A stretch of DNA of 64,000 nucleotides from Anthostomella pinea (Eukaryota > Ascomycota > Sordariomycetes > Xylariales > Xylariaceae): contig CAUWAG010000020.1 of assembly GCA_963556695.1 (NCBI GenBank), positions 930,001 through 994,000 on the forward strand, given 5' to 3'. The notes under the pieces are model-generated. The model was not told where the DNA came from and made no database searches. It saw only the letters and a list, made by a program, of their open reading frames with translations. Positions 20,665 through 32,061 of the stretch are shown one piece after another (within the stretch, counting starts at the first letter, position 1; each line of letters opens with the position of its first letter). The position numbers were made by a program, and so were the translations under genes.

Positions 20665-21562
20665 ATGGACGCCTTCGCCCCAACCGAGTACACCTACTGG
20701 TGGGCGCCGCTCCCCACCATGCGCGCCTGGAACGAGCAGCGCATCCGCCGCCGCTTCGCCGATTCTGGTACGCAGCAGTTCAAGGTCGTCGACGACGCCT
20801 CGGGCGACGTTGTCGCGTGGGCTAAGTGGGACCCGCCGGCTGAGATGACGGGGTTGCGGATGGGGTTTGTGGTTTATGATGAGGAGGGGAGGGCTGTTGG
20901 GCCGCCGGAGGGTGGTGGTGTTGTCGTGGGCGGAGGAGGAGGAGAAGAAGGTGGTGGTGATGGCGGGAATGCAGAGGAAGGGAAGGGAGAGAAGGGAGGG
21001 GAGATAGGGGAGGAAGAAAAGCCACAGACTACGCTGGATGCGCCCGAGGGTGCTGACGTGAAGCTGTTTCGGGAGTTCTTCGATGGGATCACGCGGATGG
21101 TGAAGAAATGGGGTGCTAGTGAGAGGCTAGGTGAGTTCTATTTGATGCATTCCTTTCCCCCTTCGTTGAGCTTCGGCTACATCCCGTCTGGGATATAAAG
21201 GCGGTGGGTGCTTTTGCTCATCCCATCTCATTTTACCCCTTTTTCCCAGACCTCTATACACAGACCAGCACAGAAGAGGGGCTAAGCAACCCACACTCCC
21301 AGTCCTCACCCACCTTTGCACGAGCCCAGCATACCACGGCCGCGGCATCGGCTCGGCCCTACTAGAGAGCGTGCTGGAGCTGGCGGACGCCGAGGGCATA
21401 CCGGCGTACGTGGAGTCCCTTCGGCTGGCCGCGCCACTGTACAAGCGGCATGGGTTTGTCCTCGTGGACAGGTTTGAGCACCGGTATGACCTGAGCAAGG
21501 CGGGTCAAGACGAGACGGCTGTGATAGACGTCTTGCTGCGGGATCCTCGAAAATCTGGGTAA
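20665..21562 (+). CDS. GNAT-family N-acetyltransferase, 241 residues
   Basis: Exon 1 is 20665-21130 and exon 2 is 21303-21562. The 172-base intron has a GTGAGT donor, a CTAAG-type branch site and a CCCAG acceptor, and splits a valine codon. The C-terminal half carries the acetyl-CoA loop SPAYHGRGIGSALLESVLEL (about residues 163-182), followed by PAYVESLRLAAPLYKRHGFV, the standard motif A and B arrangement. The N-terminal half (TYWWAPLPTMRAWNEQRIRR) matches the substrate side of fungal GNATs of unknown substrate. A glycine/glutamate low-complexity insert (about residues 85-125) sits between the two halves, in a loop typical of this fungal group. The acceptor, small molecule or protein, cannot be told from sequence. 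The unspliced frame stops at TAA 21196, so the intron is required. Confidence 0.88.
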
Positions 21563-22008
21563 ATGGGGTGTCGGCTACAAGTTCATAGGTACCAACACGC
21601 AAATTATGGGACGGACGCAAAGGCTTAAGTACTGCTATTGTGGCACGCTTTGCGTTAGTGGTTAGTTGTACCTGAATTTTGAATTTACTACCTGTATGTG
21701 CGACATTTATTGCTTAGATACATGGAGAACTGCATCTTCACCGCCAACTTCTCACATCATACCCGGCAGCATCCAAGGTGACAGCCTTCATGCAGATATA
21801 ATCAGCATCTCAATCCGGAGCAACATGTCGGCCAGCTCGGACGATCTTGAAAAAGCGCCGGAATGGAGACAAGAGCAAAGGAGACCCGTGCGATGATCCA
21901 ACCCAGCATGACAGAAGGTCTCAGAGAACATCTCATTGATACCAGTGGAACCTCAACTCGAGCAGCATGCCCAACAGTCTGGACGGTTCAGCCTTCTCAA
22001 TGAGGTAC
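21563..22008. other. Convergent 3' intergenic region
   Basis: About 450 bases between the stops of the GNAT gene and the alpha-galactosidase gene. No gene or repeat is visible. Confidence 0.5.
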
Positions 22009-23474
22009 TTAGTAAAGAAGCGAAGTAGCATTCTCGCATCCCTGCTGTACCAGGAGCACTGCGGTGTCGTGGCTCTCAACATGCATGTCCACCCCACTCC
22101 TCACACAACCCATGCTCTCGCCAGTCCAGGCATCGATGATCTTGTACCGCCCCCGAGCCTGCAGGCCCGGAATCTCAGCGAAGTCGGCACGCATAGTCCT
22201 GGTGCCGTTGAGCGTATTGAGCATAGCAACGAGCGTGCCGTTCGTGGAGTCGCCGGCCCAGTACTCGGCCGGGTTCGTGGCGTTGAACGTCCAGTCTGGG
22301 TTGACGCCCCATTTATACGGCTGGGCGGGCGCGCCGTAGACGGGATCCTGGTTGAAGTCGAGTAGATACGGGTTCAGGAGGATGTCGGTGTTGGTCTGGC
22401 TGAGATTGCCTAGGTCGGTGCCGATGATGAGCGGTGCCTTCATGGCGGCCCAGAAGGCGAAGTGGCTCCTCGTCTCCGGGAGAGTCAGGTTGCCGTTGCC
22501 GACCTCCAACATGTCGGGGTCGTTGTGGCCGGTGAACCCGGCGTAGTTGGAGTAGAAAGAGTTCTCGTTCATGATCTGGAGAACACGGCGGAAGTCGGCT
22601 AGACCTCATATCAGCATTCGGTATAGGCACATGGTATGTTTCACTAATGAGATGCTTGACCTACGCGTGATATCTCCTGTCGTCCGCCAGCTATTGGCAG
22701 TAGCATTGGCCCAAGTCCACACCTCGGCGTCACCCCACTCGCACATACTGTACAATATCGTCCGGTTCTGTGCCATTAGAGCATCGCCCATGATCCGGTA
22801 TCTTTTGGCTGTGGATGACTGGCTGTAGTTGTAGCCCGCAGGACAGTCGCCAGTGGTGTCAAGACATGTTCCGTTGAAACCGTAACTGCCGTCATGACCA
22901 TAACCCCAATCGGGCTTGCATGAAGTGCATACGTCTGTCCAGTTGTCCGGAATATAGCAGTTGTCTATGGTAAGATCAGTATCAGTATCACTTAGTAGCA
23001 TTTCGCGGGCAAGCCTGGATAGGTACCATATTTGAGATAGTCGATGCCCCATGCGGCCCAGGTAGCAGCATCTATGGACTCGTACCCGATTGAAGCTGGA
23101 TAGCCGCCGCATGTCTCGGTACCAGCACTGGAATAGATGCCGACCTTCAAGCCCAGAGCATGAATCTCGTCGGCCACTCCACTGATGCCATTGGGGAAGC
23201 TCGTCAGGTTGGGCATGAGCTGGTGAGTGACATTATCGCGTCCGGTCTTGACACTCCAGCAGTCGTCTATGTTGATGTAGTTGTAGCCAGCGGCTTGATA
23301 CCCCTTGGAAACGACGTCGTTGGCGGCCTGCAGGATTTTGGCTTCGTCCACGTCGCAACCGTAGGCGTTCCAACTGTTCCAGCCCATTGCTGGCAGGCGT
23401 CCGACATTGTCAGGCTGAACGAGGGCGTATGCGGCTGGAGCAGCAGCTAAGGTTAGGAGGAGGAGAGCTGCCAT
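22009..23474 (-). CDS. Secreted alpha-galactosidase, glycoside hydrolase family 27, 445 residues
   Basis: Exons are 23474-23027, 22964-22665 and 22598-22009, all in phase. The protein starts with a signal peptide ([17 protein letters not shown]). It continues with the GH27 signature [32 protein letters not shown] and [19 protein letters not shown]. The nucleophile is Asp150 in YLKYDNCY, whose codon is built across the first intron. The acid/base is Asp247 in NSWRTTGDI. The C-terminal part includes [12 protein letters not shown], the catalytic-domain end and a beta-sandwich domain. The enzyme cleaves terminal alpha-1,6-galactose from galacto-oligosaccharides such as melibiose and raffinose, and from galactomannan side chains. 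Length is normal for fungal enzymes (about 420-450). There are several N-glycosylation sequons (for example NLT, NGT and NAT). Secretion implies use in scavenging plant sugars. Confidence 0.95.
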
Positions 23475-25096
23475 GACTGGGGATAAACGGATACAGATGG
23501 TGCGACAATGGACAATGCCTGGAGGTGGTAATGAGGCGATGAGCTCAAGTTATACCACTCAGCCCTCTGGAATAACTACCCCATAGCTCCGGCATATTGA
23601 CCTACCGAAAGACCCACTACCTACGGCAACATCTTGACGATTTTCCCAGACTCGGGGGTGGTGGAGGCAATACTCGGTGAACGGAGATGCTTAGCCGTCA
23701 AGTCAAAGTGCAGTGGTTGGCAGTTGCAGGAAATCCACTGTGGTTCCTCCGCGAGTATGGCAGCCGAGATGGGAGAGGGGTCATTGGGATGGATAAACCC
23801 CCTTTTTCCCCGCATCCTCCACTTCCACCCCGGACACTTCCAGTCGGTGAAGATGATCTGCAACCCTGCCACGTGCCTGCAGTACCAAGGCTACGTCAAG
23901 GCCGGATGAACTGCCGAATGCAAGTCACGCGCAGTCGCAGAAGCTTTTCGGAAGGCGGACGATTGACAAAGATGCGGGACGAAGTTGCTTCGTTGAAATG
24001 CTCGCGACAACCTAGTGGACAGAGGGAACGTCCCCTCCGTCAGGGAACACTTCGTCCCTAGAACGAATGGCGCGCTACTATGGCTGCTGCCTACCTCGGG
24101 AAGGCTATAGGTTGGTGGATATGGCTCCTAGGTTTGGATGGATGGCACGGTTCCTGGTTATTCACGGGCTTAGGTACCAGAAAGACAGGACGCTGATCTC
24201 CAAAGTCGACCCACCCCCCTTTTCCACTTCAGGGGGGCAGGGGCACATATGCAACTACGAGATGGAACACAACAGTTCCTTCAGTCAACCACTCCAGTCG
24301 AGTACCTACTTGCCTGTCGCTATACTTTAGCAGTCAGTATCTATTTAGCCCCTCCAGCTATATCCAAGGTTTCTTCTAGATCTGCAGTCTGCCCAGTGCA
24401 CTGCACCCTACAACCTTCAGGCACCAAGAATCTGACCATATTACCCGTCGTTCATTTCTCATGGGGCTACAAGCAGCTTCTGTCATAACCAAGGAGGTCT
24501 TCTTGCCTACCGACACCGACCCGGGTACCCGTTTGGTGTAGGAAGCCTGCCTCATTCATTAACCCGAAGAGGACGACTTGAAGCTTCTTAACGGTACATA
24601 ATGACTGCGCATCCACGACATCTCTGCCTTTGACGGCATCTACGGTGATGGGTAGGCCAGCCTTACAGTGTCCCGCGCTTCCTCACGAAGACCGGATCAC
24701 ACAGGGTTTCAAGCCGCGCATCAGGTGGGAGCTCTAGACTAGCATGAATTGATTGTCGTGTACCATCTGTACATTGTGACGAATAGGATGATTGCGTAAG
24801 CCATTGTTCGTTTGCTCCTTTCTTAAGAGTTGGTAAATGTGGGTTTGTGGTGGCAGCCCCCGTTTGCTCGTCTCCGGCTCCTCAGCAAGCAACATAGAGG
24901 AAGGGGTATAGTACTATGTAATAGCAATCAACGCATACTTTTTCTATATCGTTTTACAGCTTTATAGAATAGAATATTACCTTACTACATGCTAGTAGCA
25001 GGTTTAAATTAATACATTATTACTTTATTATATATTGAAGCTTTATTATGTAAGGTTTCACGTTTATAAATTGAAACTCCATAGTCACCGAAAGAG
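23475..25096. other. Gene-free stretch with an AT-rich core
   Basis: About 1.6 kb upstream of the alpha-galactosidase gene. The first part is its promoter. No convincing gene is seen. From about 24900 to 25090 the base composition changes abruptly to very AT-rich sequence with many TA steps, as in RIP-mutated repeat relics. Confidence 0.5.
24900..25090. repeat. AT-rich block, probably a mutated repeat relic
   Basis: About 190 bases of TA- and TTATTA-rich DNA stand out against GC-balanced flanks. The composition resembles the AT-rich DNA at 61.8-62.7 kb. RIP-type decay of a transposon is a plausible cause, but no coding trace is left. Confidence 0.4.
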
Positions 25097-25114
25097 TTAT
25101 AACGTGATTATCTC

Positions 25115-25830
25115 TATATAACACTTCCAACCCTTATTACCAAGCCCGACGCGATGAGCACGCAGCCAGGCAGGAACTATTCCACCACATAAAGAACAGG
25201 GAGATCGTTCTAGTATCGGACGGAGCCAAAAATGTAGTAATCTTTCAGTGCTCAGATGCCTTCGGATATGACCAGGCACGGCATCACTGGGCGGAATGGC
25301 TGATTGAGCATCCCGAGCTCGAGTAACGTCTGATGGAGAACGAACCCAAGATGGCCAAGTCGGGAGTATACCACGCCGGTGGGCGTTGCGGTCAAGGCGA
25401 CGCTTCTGGAAAGGAAGCGCCTAATATGACCATGGACACATCAGCTGTCGATACTCTTGGCAGACTTAACGGATGCAGACATAGGCTCGAACAGTTCGCT
25501 AGGTTGCGGGCATCAAAATCGAGCACCCGGCTCTGCCTCAGCGTGGGGTGACCTTTGAAGCTTTGCGAAAGCTTCAGGCCGAGCGCCGCAACTCAATCTT
25601 AAACGGTAAACCCATATTGAAACTAAGTACTACTTTACTAGTAATTAATATGATATTAGGTCTCGATATGGTTGCAGCAAATGAGCGCGAGATGTTAGGT
25701 GCCAGCATTCGCGTCGAAGCTGCGTCAGGCCAGCTAGATGATGAGAACGATGGAGAGGACGACGATAGGCAGGAGGATATACGTACAGTAAATAGGGATA
25801 GACAAGAGACATGACTACCAGGGTTCAAGA
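25115..25830 (+). pseudogene. Decayed unknown coding sequence
   Basis: One frame reads smoothly as YYQARRDEHAARQELFHHIK, then LVSDGAKNVVIFQCSDAFGY and QARHHWAEWLIEHPELE up to TAA 25324. The same frame resumes after the stop (RLMENEPKMAKSGVYHAG) to about 25510. It then seems to jump to another frame that gives IKIEHPALPQRGVTFEALRK and LQAERRNSILNGKP. No start codon and no known family are recognised. The mixture of protein-like sequence, one stop and one frame jump suggests a broken gene lying between an AT-rich block and the SprT-like gene on the opposite strand. It could also be chance open frames. Confidence 0.3.
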
Positions 25831-25885
25831 TGAGCCATATCCGCAACAAAGCCAGTATATGTATCGCTTGGTAACTCTGGTGGCG

Positions 25886-26788
25886 TCACTCGTCTCCCTC
25901 CTCCTCATCAGACTGGTTTTCCTCGTCCTCGCTGTCTCCGTCTGGGAATCGATCCTCTTCTTGATCGCCGAGCTCAGGCTCGCTGATGTCTTCGTCATCA
26001 TCCTGTCGATCTGTGACATCGAGTTTCTGAGCCTCCACCCACTCAACGAAGGCCTCATCCTTCTGTCGACCTGAGACGTCGAGCTGTTGAGCCTCCAGCC
26101 ACTTTCCGAATGTCTCATCCCTCCATGCTCGTAATCTGGGTGTCCCTATCCAAGTACACAGCCTGCTAAGTATGAAGTGATGCAAATGCCAAAACATCAC
26201 GCCGTGGCCCCCGTCCGCGTCGACGCACCTGAAGTGGCTGGCTGCCGATTCGTCCGAGAATATACGCAGATAGGCGTGGATCATCTCATGTGCTACTGTG
26301 GTGACGAAATCCTCTAGGGCGTGATACTCCCCATGGGAGTCTCTGGTCCACAGCCTTATCTCGTCTTTACGGTCCCTCTGCCAGTCCCCAAGACGCTCGT
26401 CTTGCTCGTCGATCACCTTCAACGCGACCATGGGGAGCATGCGAGGAACTGGGAGCATTCTTCTCACACGCCGTCGGAGCAGCCCAAAGAAGAAAAGCTT
26501 ATCAAAGTAACGCAAATAACCCTCGAGGAGGGTTTGAAGATTGTTGTATGAAGGCAGTTCTCTGTCTATGTCTCTCTGGAACCTTCGGACCAGGTGCCAG
26601 ACGAGCCTAAGGTCTGTGTCTCGGTCAGCTTGGCAATGGTCTTCCGTGTGCAATGTTATTGTTCGTGCGTCGTATCATACCTTCATATGCCACGTGGCAC
26701 GAACGCCTCCGATCACATTTTTACGGCTGTCTGCTATCGCCTCAAGGTGACGAAGGAACTTCTGGTTCGACGTGTGCTGGGAAGGCAT
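25886..26788 (-). CDS. SprT-like zinc metalloprotease-domain protein, interrupted or intron-containing
   Basis: The 5' part starts at ATG 26788 (MPSQHTSNQKFLRHLEAIAD) and meets an in-frame TGA at 26677-26675. The same frame continues to a SprT-like domain: LVWHLVRRFQRDIDRELPSY, the zinc site VAHEMIHAYLRI (HExxH) and the later GGHGVMFW. It ends in an acidic tail (DEENQSDEEEGDE). SprT-like fungal proteins resemble the protease domain of Spartan/Wss1-type DNA-protein crosslink enzymes, though most fungal members are uncharacterised. The stop begins inside AAG-GTATGA, which looks like a splice donor, but no acceptor downstream restores the phase with good signals. Either an unusual intron removes it or the gene carries a nonsense codon. 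A short internal duplication is present near the C-terminus. Tail and neighbourhood suggest a fast-evolving gene. Confidence 0.6.
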
Positions 26789-27613
26789 GGTGGAAATTGC
26801 TGTTAGCGATGGCCGAGACAGGTCGAGTAGCCTGACGAAAATATCGTATATAGATATGGAGGTTGCCAGCTCTAACTTATACATGCTAAGCTACTTCAAC
26901 GTTGAAGAACTTCATCCCCGAAGGAACACTTCCATTGAGAATGGACTATAAGTCAAAGACAAGAGATCAAGTATCAATGTCTTTGTGTTACCAATCTGGC
27001 AGGCCCTTTGTAATATCCCAACAAAGTCATTATACATGGCTGCAAGGCTCAAAAAACTTATTTTCCGCAGGTCTGGCCAACCACTCCCTACGCAGAACCA
27101 ACTACCTACCTACTTGTGGCTAGATTCAGCTCATCGGTACAATGAGCGCCTCGTCCCCATAAACATGCAGGGTACAGTACCTCCAAGGATATATTGTTAA
27201 TACAATTGTACACACATGTGATGAGTTCAAACAGGGGCTCAAGGCGGTGTGTAGTGCACACCCGTCCTCGGAGAATATCTGGACACACCCAGACACACTC
27301 ACTCAGACACACAAGCATGCATGCAGATAACCTCGCCTCGCACCCATCTCGTAAAGTAGGTAAGCACGGCCGCGCCCCGTATCTCACTCACCCATGAACA
27401 CGTGTGAGGCGTCGGTGCGTTGCAACACGGTGGTTCCATGCTCAACGGGAGGTCGCAGCTCTTGCGGCTCCCAAGAAAATCAATGCATCCTTGCTTTGCT
27501 TCAAAACGGCTCTTCCGCACAAAGTCATACCGCATCACAGTTTCCCATTCCCTCCCACACCGACTCCGCAGCATTGACGGACCAACAACACCTTGAGATA
27601 GTGAACGAGAACA

Positions 27614-27614
27614 T

Positions 27615-27650
<36 letters not shown>
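27614..27650. repeat. Tetranucleotide microsatellite (ACAG)n
   Basis: About nine uninterrupted copies of acag/gaca in non-coding DNA, likely length-polymorphic between strains. Confidence 0.95.
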
Positions 27651-27651
<1 letters not shown>

Positions 27652-28685
27652 ACCCAAGCTCGTGTCAGATAGACAACCTGAAAGCTGTGCGACTGAATAA
27701 TGCAAGAGGACTGGCGAAGTTTGATTAGACAGGGAGGCTCGGGGCTGCGCGCGTGCGTGCTACGGTAACGGTGTTCGGTCCCGTTGATGTTGTGCGACGT
27801 CGCTGTCTTTTCCAGGCTCTCTCTCGCTCTCTTGACAAGAAGAGAAGAGGCGAGGTACGTCATTGTCAATTCGGTCCGTCCGACACGACACGAGAGATGA
27901 GACCTAGGAAGGTACTGCATCGAAGGTGCATTTGAGACTTTGGGGAATTACTAGGTTGTCCTGTAAGGTACGGCGGCATAGCAAAGGGGGATTGTGAGAA
28001 CATAGGGGGAATATGTCGAGAGATCTGTCTGTCTATGGACATCTTGACAGAATTAAACAAAATCGAGTTAATCACCACGATGAATAATTATCTACTATGG
28101 GAGGATGATGGATCCTAGGGCATATATAGGGCGATTACTTGGATATTCGGCAATTGATACCGTTTGGAGCCAGCATTGGACCTGACATCGGGGTCTGTGC
28201 GATATACATAATCTGAGGCAACGCACGTCCTGTACATCAATCTTAGATGCTTCATCTACCAACGATGCAGTGACGACCGGTCGGTTATTTTGGCTGCAGA
28301 GTCCGTGCGCCCACTTGGCCGTGCGTCGAGATCGCAGATCGCGGAAAGCTGATCCCGATGAGTGAGGGAGGGGCTACGCTACGGCGCGGTATTGTGTTTC
28401 TGATATAAAATGATCACCGCCACCCGTGCCCTGGGGCAGCGTGGGCGAAATTGGTGAGTTGCATGACCACGCCTTGCGCGCCTGCGTCACATTATGCCGC
28501 AGGGACGGTGACGAGGGACGCGGAAGGGGCGGGGATTTCCGTACCCAGGTCTCCGGGAATGCTTCAGGACGCCGTTCTCCTCCGAGTCCTAAAAGTACCT
28601 AATTACACCAATAACGCTGATGACCGGGCGGAGTCCCCTCGGGGGCAACGGTCTGATAGGTCTGAAGTAGACCCGTGAGCACGCG

Positions 28686-28705
28686 ACGTCGTCTGACGAC
28701 GACGT
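28686..28705. repeat. Perfect inverted repeat ACGTCGTC-TGAC-GACGACGT
   Basis: Eight-base arms with a 4-base loop in non-coding DNA. It could form a hairpin or be a dyad binding site. No neighbouring gene explains it. Confidence 0.6.
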
Positions 28706-29279
28706 GGTCACATATGGAGCAGTCCAACGTGAGACTGCGGTGGAACCGCAGCTGAAGGCGCAGGAGCACATTGCTGCAAGGAGCAGGGAACCGCAGGGGC
28801 GCTCATCTAATCGTAGACTTTCTTGGAACGAAGCATCCGTCTCAAAGATGTAATAGAGGCACATACACCTGGAGAAGGGTAAACTGTCTCTGTCTCTGGA
28901 TCTGGCTGGCTGACTGGCTAGTCAACCAACTGCCGAGACGTGTCGTCGGAGTGTGTGAAAACGGAACCGCCAATACAATAGAGGGTCGGAGTAACATCTT
29001 CGAAACGGAAAGGGTAATAAAAAGGGATTCCTTCCAGCGACCTGAGCTGCCATGCTGGTGACCGACGGATGACCAGCGCTTGAGTAAGCGGAAACAAAAC
29101 TGGGAACAGAGAATATGTCTTGAAATAAGCAGCCTCACCATGACTCCTCACATCGACTGACTTGCTGATGAGGTAGGATGCACGGGCTGACGGGTGATGG
29201 CGCTTGCGACCCATCGCCCTGGGACGGCTTCCCAGGTACTGATGGAACGTTAGCAAGCGTCACCAACGCTTGTTGGCAC

Positions 29280-29305
29280 GAGGCATGAGGCATGAGGCAT
29301 GAGGC
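29280..29305. repeat. Short tandem repeat GAGGCAT x3
   Basis: Three adjacent copies of the heptamer followed by a partial fourth, just after a 7-bp inverted repeat (CAAGCGT...ACGCTTG at about 29254-29272). Confidence 0.7.
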
Positions 29306-30526
29306 GGCACCCGTTGACATGCAAGCAGCTGCAGGGCGAAGTTGGACGCGTGCAGAGAGAGCTCTTCTGAGTGACACAAACTGCGGATCTTGAAACCCCG
29401 CGGTGCGTTGTTAGTTGATCCACCGCCCATCTCCTTCGGTCTGGCATTCCCTAGCATTTGGAGCTGACAGGCTCAGCCGAGGCGCAATTGCGGTTGAGCG
29501 CTGACTGCAGCGGTGCATGCGATTACCGAGAGGGCTGACGTCGCGATTAGAACCCCCTTGCGCAGACGCAGCTGTAGAGAATGAGTTGGATCTTGTTCCC
29601 TGGCGGATGGCTATTTCTGGGGACGTTTCGAAAAAGTCATCTGTTCGAATGGGCATTCTGAATTCTCTTCGGAAACTGCCCATGGGCCATGGGTCTTTGA
29701 TGTCTGGAAGCACTGTGTTTCAAACATTCTGGAAGTCATCCAGTACGAAGATCAGGGTGGATACTAACCATATTTACTTGAAACGCGGTTCAATCATCAG
29801 GGTCGTCGATTCGCGACCTCGGTGCTCCAGCTGGTCTAGGCATAGTGCCACATGCCCCCTGTCCTCTATAACGGCGAGGCACACGATGTTACCTTACGGG
29901 GAAGACATGGAAGTGTCTGCGTATTGCCACATCATATCTCCTGTGCCGCCATCATACAGTCTCAGAGGTGCCAGCAATGAAAGAAGGACCCTTGGCGAAG
30001 CCACCGAACGCCAGCCGAGGCGGACGAGGCACCTGAAGTGCCGATCTGGTGGCCAGAACCTCGAAGTCGATGATGTACAGATACAGGGCCTTGCTACTGT
30101 ATGTAACGTCCTGTAAATCGTCAGAGCAAAGGAAGCTGGAGGTCGAAGGATCCCGTTCTTCTCCAGATATAAACCCCCCTAGGCATCTGGGGATCGGTCA
30201 ATTGGCAGCACTAGCGTCTGGAGGTCGGGATGCCGTCAGCAAACGTAGGAATCCTAAGCGCAACCTGGCCTGTATCATAAGGTCTGATACGCTGTGTCGA
30301 AATGCATACAGCTGGCGGTCTAAGCAGACGGACCGGGTTGGAGGCAACAGGAAACAAAGAAACACTCGAGTGGGCGAGTGAGGAAATGAGGCATCACAAA
30401 GGTGACATGGCATAGAATAGTCAGTCGAGACCCAAGGGTTTGATTGGAAAGGAGACAAGCACATTGATATCGAGAAGAGAATGAAGCTAATAGCAGGCAG
30501 TGAATATGAACAGCACTTGATGAGAG

Positions 30527-30740
30527 ACCGTATTTTCTGGACAGTCTCATCCCGGGTCCCCCTGCCTAGCCGCTACACCGATAGGCTTATCAGCTTTCTT
30601 GGCAGGTATCTTATTAGGCAATTTGTTATAAAGCCACATCTGCCAGCCTACTGGTGAGGCTGGATTCGATGTCTATCTGCACGCAAGCCACCCGCGCTAA
30701 GCAGGGGGACTAGGGGATGAGACTGTCCAGAAAAGACGGT
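30527..30740. mobile_element. Candidate MITE: 214-bp element with about 40-bp terminal inverted repeats
   Basis: The left end (ACCGTATTTTCTGGACAG, then TCTCATCCC, TCCCCCTGC and TAGC) is matched on the opposite strand by the right end ending at 30740, with only a few differences over about 40 bases. The 130-base centre has no coding capacity. This is the structure of a miniature inverted-repeat transposable element. I see no clear target-site duplication next to the arms, so element ends are approximate and the superfamily is unknown. Confidence 0.65.
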
Positions 30741-32061
30741 ACGGTGAAGGGGTTTGTCTGTCGGGTGTTTCCAAGTTAATACGTTCAATGTTAAGGTAAT
30801 ACCTGCATGGTTTGCACGGCGCAGATTGTGGAAGTCGTGATGACAGTGTTTGCATAGTTGCACGACGAGCACGGGTTTATGTTGACAAAGGCATTCACTC
30901 CCGTCATCCAGTCGGCCAGCCTGCCATCCATGGATGTTGTCTTCTATTGTTCAGGGTTTGGTGAAGCTCAAATGCTGCCAAGTGAACGCCAGCGGGGTGT
31001 CGTGTCACCTCACTCCAATGACTCCATGGGACCTTCCATGCTGATCCAACGATCACAGCTTGAGAATGAGCACACGGGCCACTATTATGTATTTGGTGGC
31101 TGCAGCCTGCAGGTCTCCAGTCTCCTGGGCCTGGGCAACTGGGGCCATCCGCTGCTAGAGCCTAGCTTGGAGGTGCACTGGGATTCCATCATGTTATTTT
31201 AGGCCAGCACAGGTTAAGAGGCAGTGCAGGTGAGAGATCTGTCGCGCACAGTGTTCACCAACGCCCCTCTGTCAATTATTATCGTCTGGTCCCCCGATTC
31301 CCCCCTTTCCCTGCCTGCAGGTGTCATCTCGGTATTGGGAACACCACTGGAGGACGTTAATGAACTTGTTTCTGGTCGACCGTTTCGCCTGGCCTGTTCT
31401 GCCAGTGTTCACCAAGGGGCCTGTCGGCTGTCTGTCACACCGGTACCCTTTCTGGTCCATGCTCTGTCCTGTCTCCTGGTCGTGTCTCTTCTTGATACTT
31501 CCAGCCTTTCACCCTCCCGAAGCCACCGCCTTCCAAACCCGGTCCCGCTTGGCCTCCCAACGTCGTGCCGCCGTAGATTCGAATCGCCGCCGTCGACCGC
31601 ATTCGCACACTCAACGACATATACATACTACAGACTACCCTCGACCGGGCCCGTTGCTCTTTGCCATCTTAACCGATTATCAACATATCCTGCGTCTAAC
31701 TGGGTTGGCGAGCTTCACGATATTATCATCCCTGTGGTTCACTATTCGAACCACCAACCATCCAACTGGATTGAGGTGCCGACACGTCTGCGTGTTTCAC
31801 TTCCATTCTCGGTCTACCTCCTAATACCTATCGCTCCCGGCAACATCCAGCTGTGCTGCCTGTCACCTTGTGATTGCCAATGTTGCCATAGACGCATCCC
31901 CATCAATTGCCTTCCATGACGCTCCGAGTCCACGACCATACCATTCGACGACTTCTCCCACTGGAAGTCTGATCGCCCGTCCGGTCTATTTCGTGGATCT
32001 GGACCGGGCTTAATCTACGGCGCGGGGCTCTTTTGGTTATTTGGCAGTATCAACAGCAACG

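Larger units (their letters stand above)
26789..32061. other. Gene-poor stretch of about 5.3 kb
   Basis: No coding region is supported on either strand; open frames here are short, lack domains and overlap each other. Recognisable items are a GACA microsatellite (27614-27650), a perfect 8-bp hairpin (28686-28705), a GAGGCAT triplication (29280-29305) and an inverted-repeat element (30527-30740). The last 600 bases before 32062 are rich in pyrimidines and probably form the long promoter and 5' leader of the LIM-RhoGAP gene. Confidence 0.5.

Noticed and set aside
27525..27920. A 131-codon minus-strand frame crossing the microsatellite.
   Set aside because: Its middle is simply the translated GACA repeat (LSVCLSVCLSV) and no domain is present.
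29135..29456. Overlapping open frames on the minus strand with repetitive MPHASC-like residues.
   Set aside because: They are translations of the GAGGCAT tandem repeat, not a gene.
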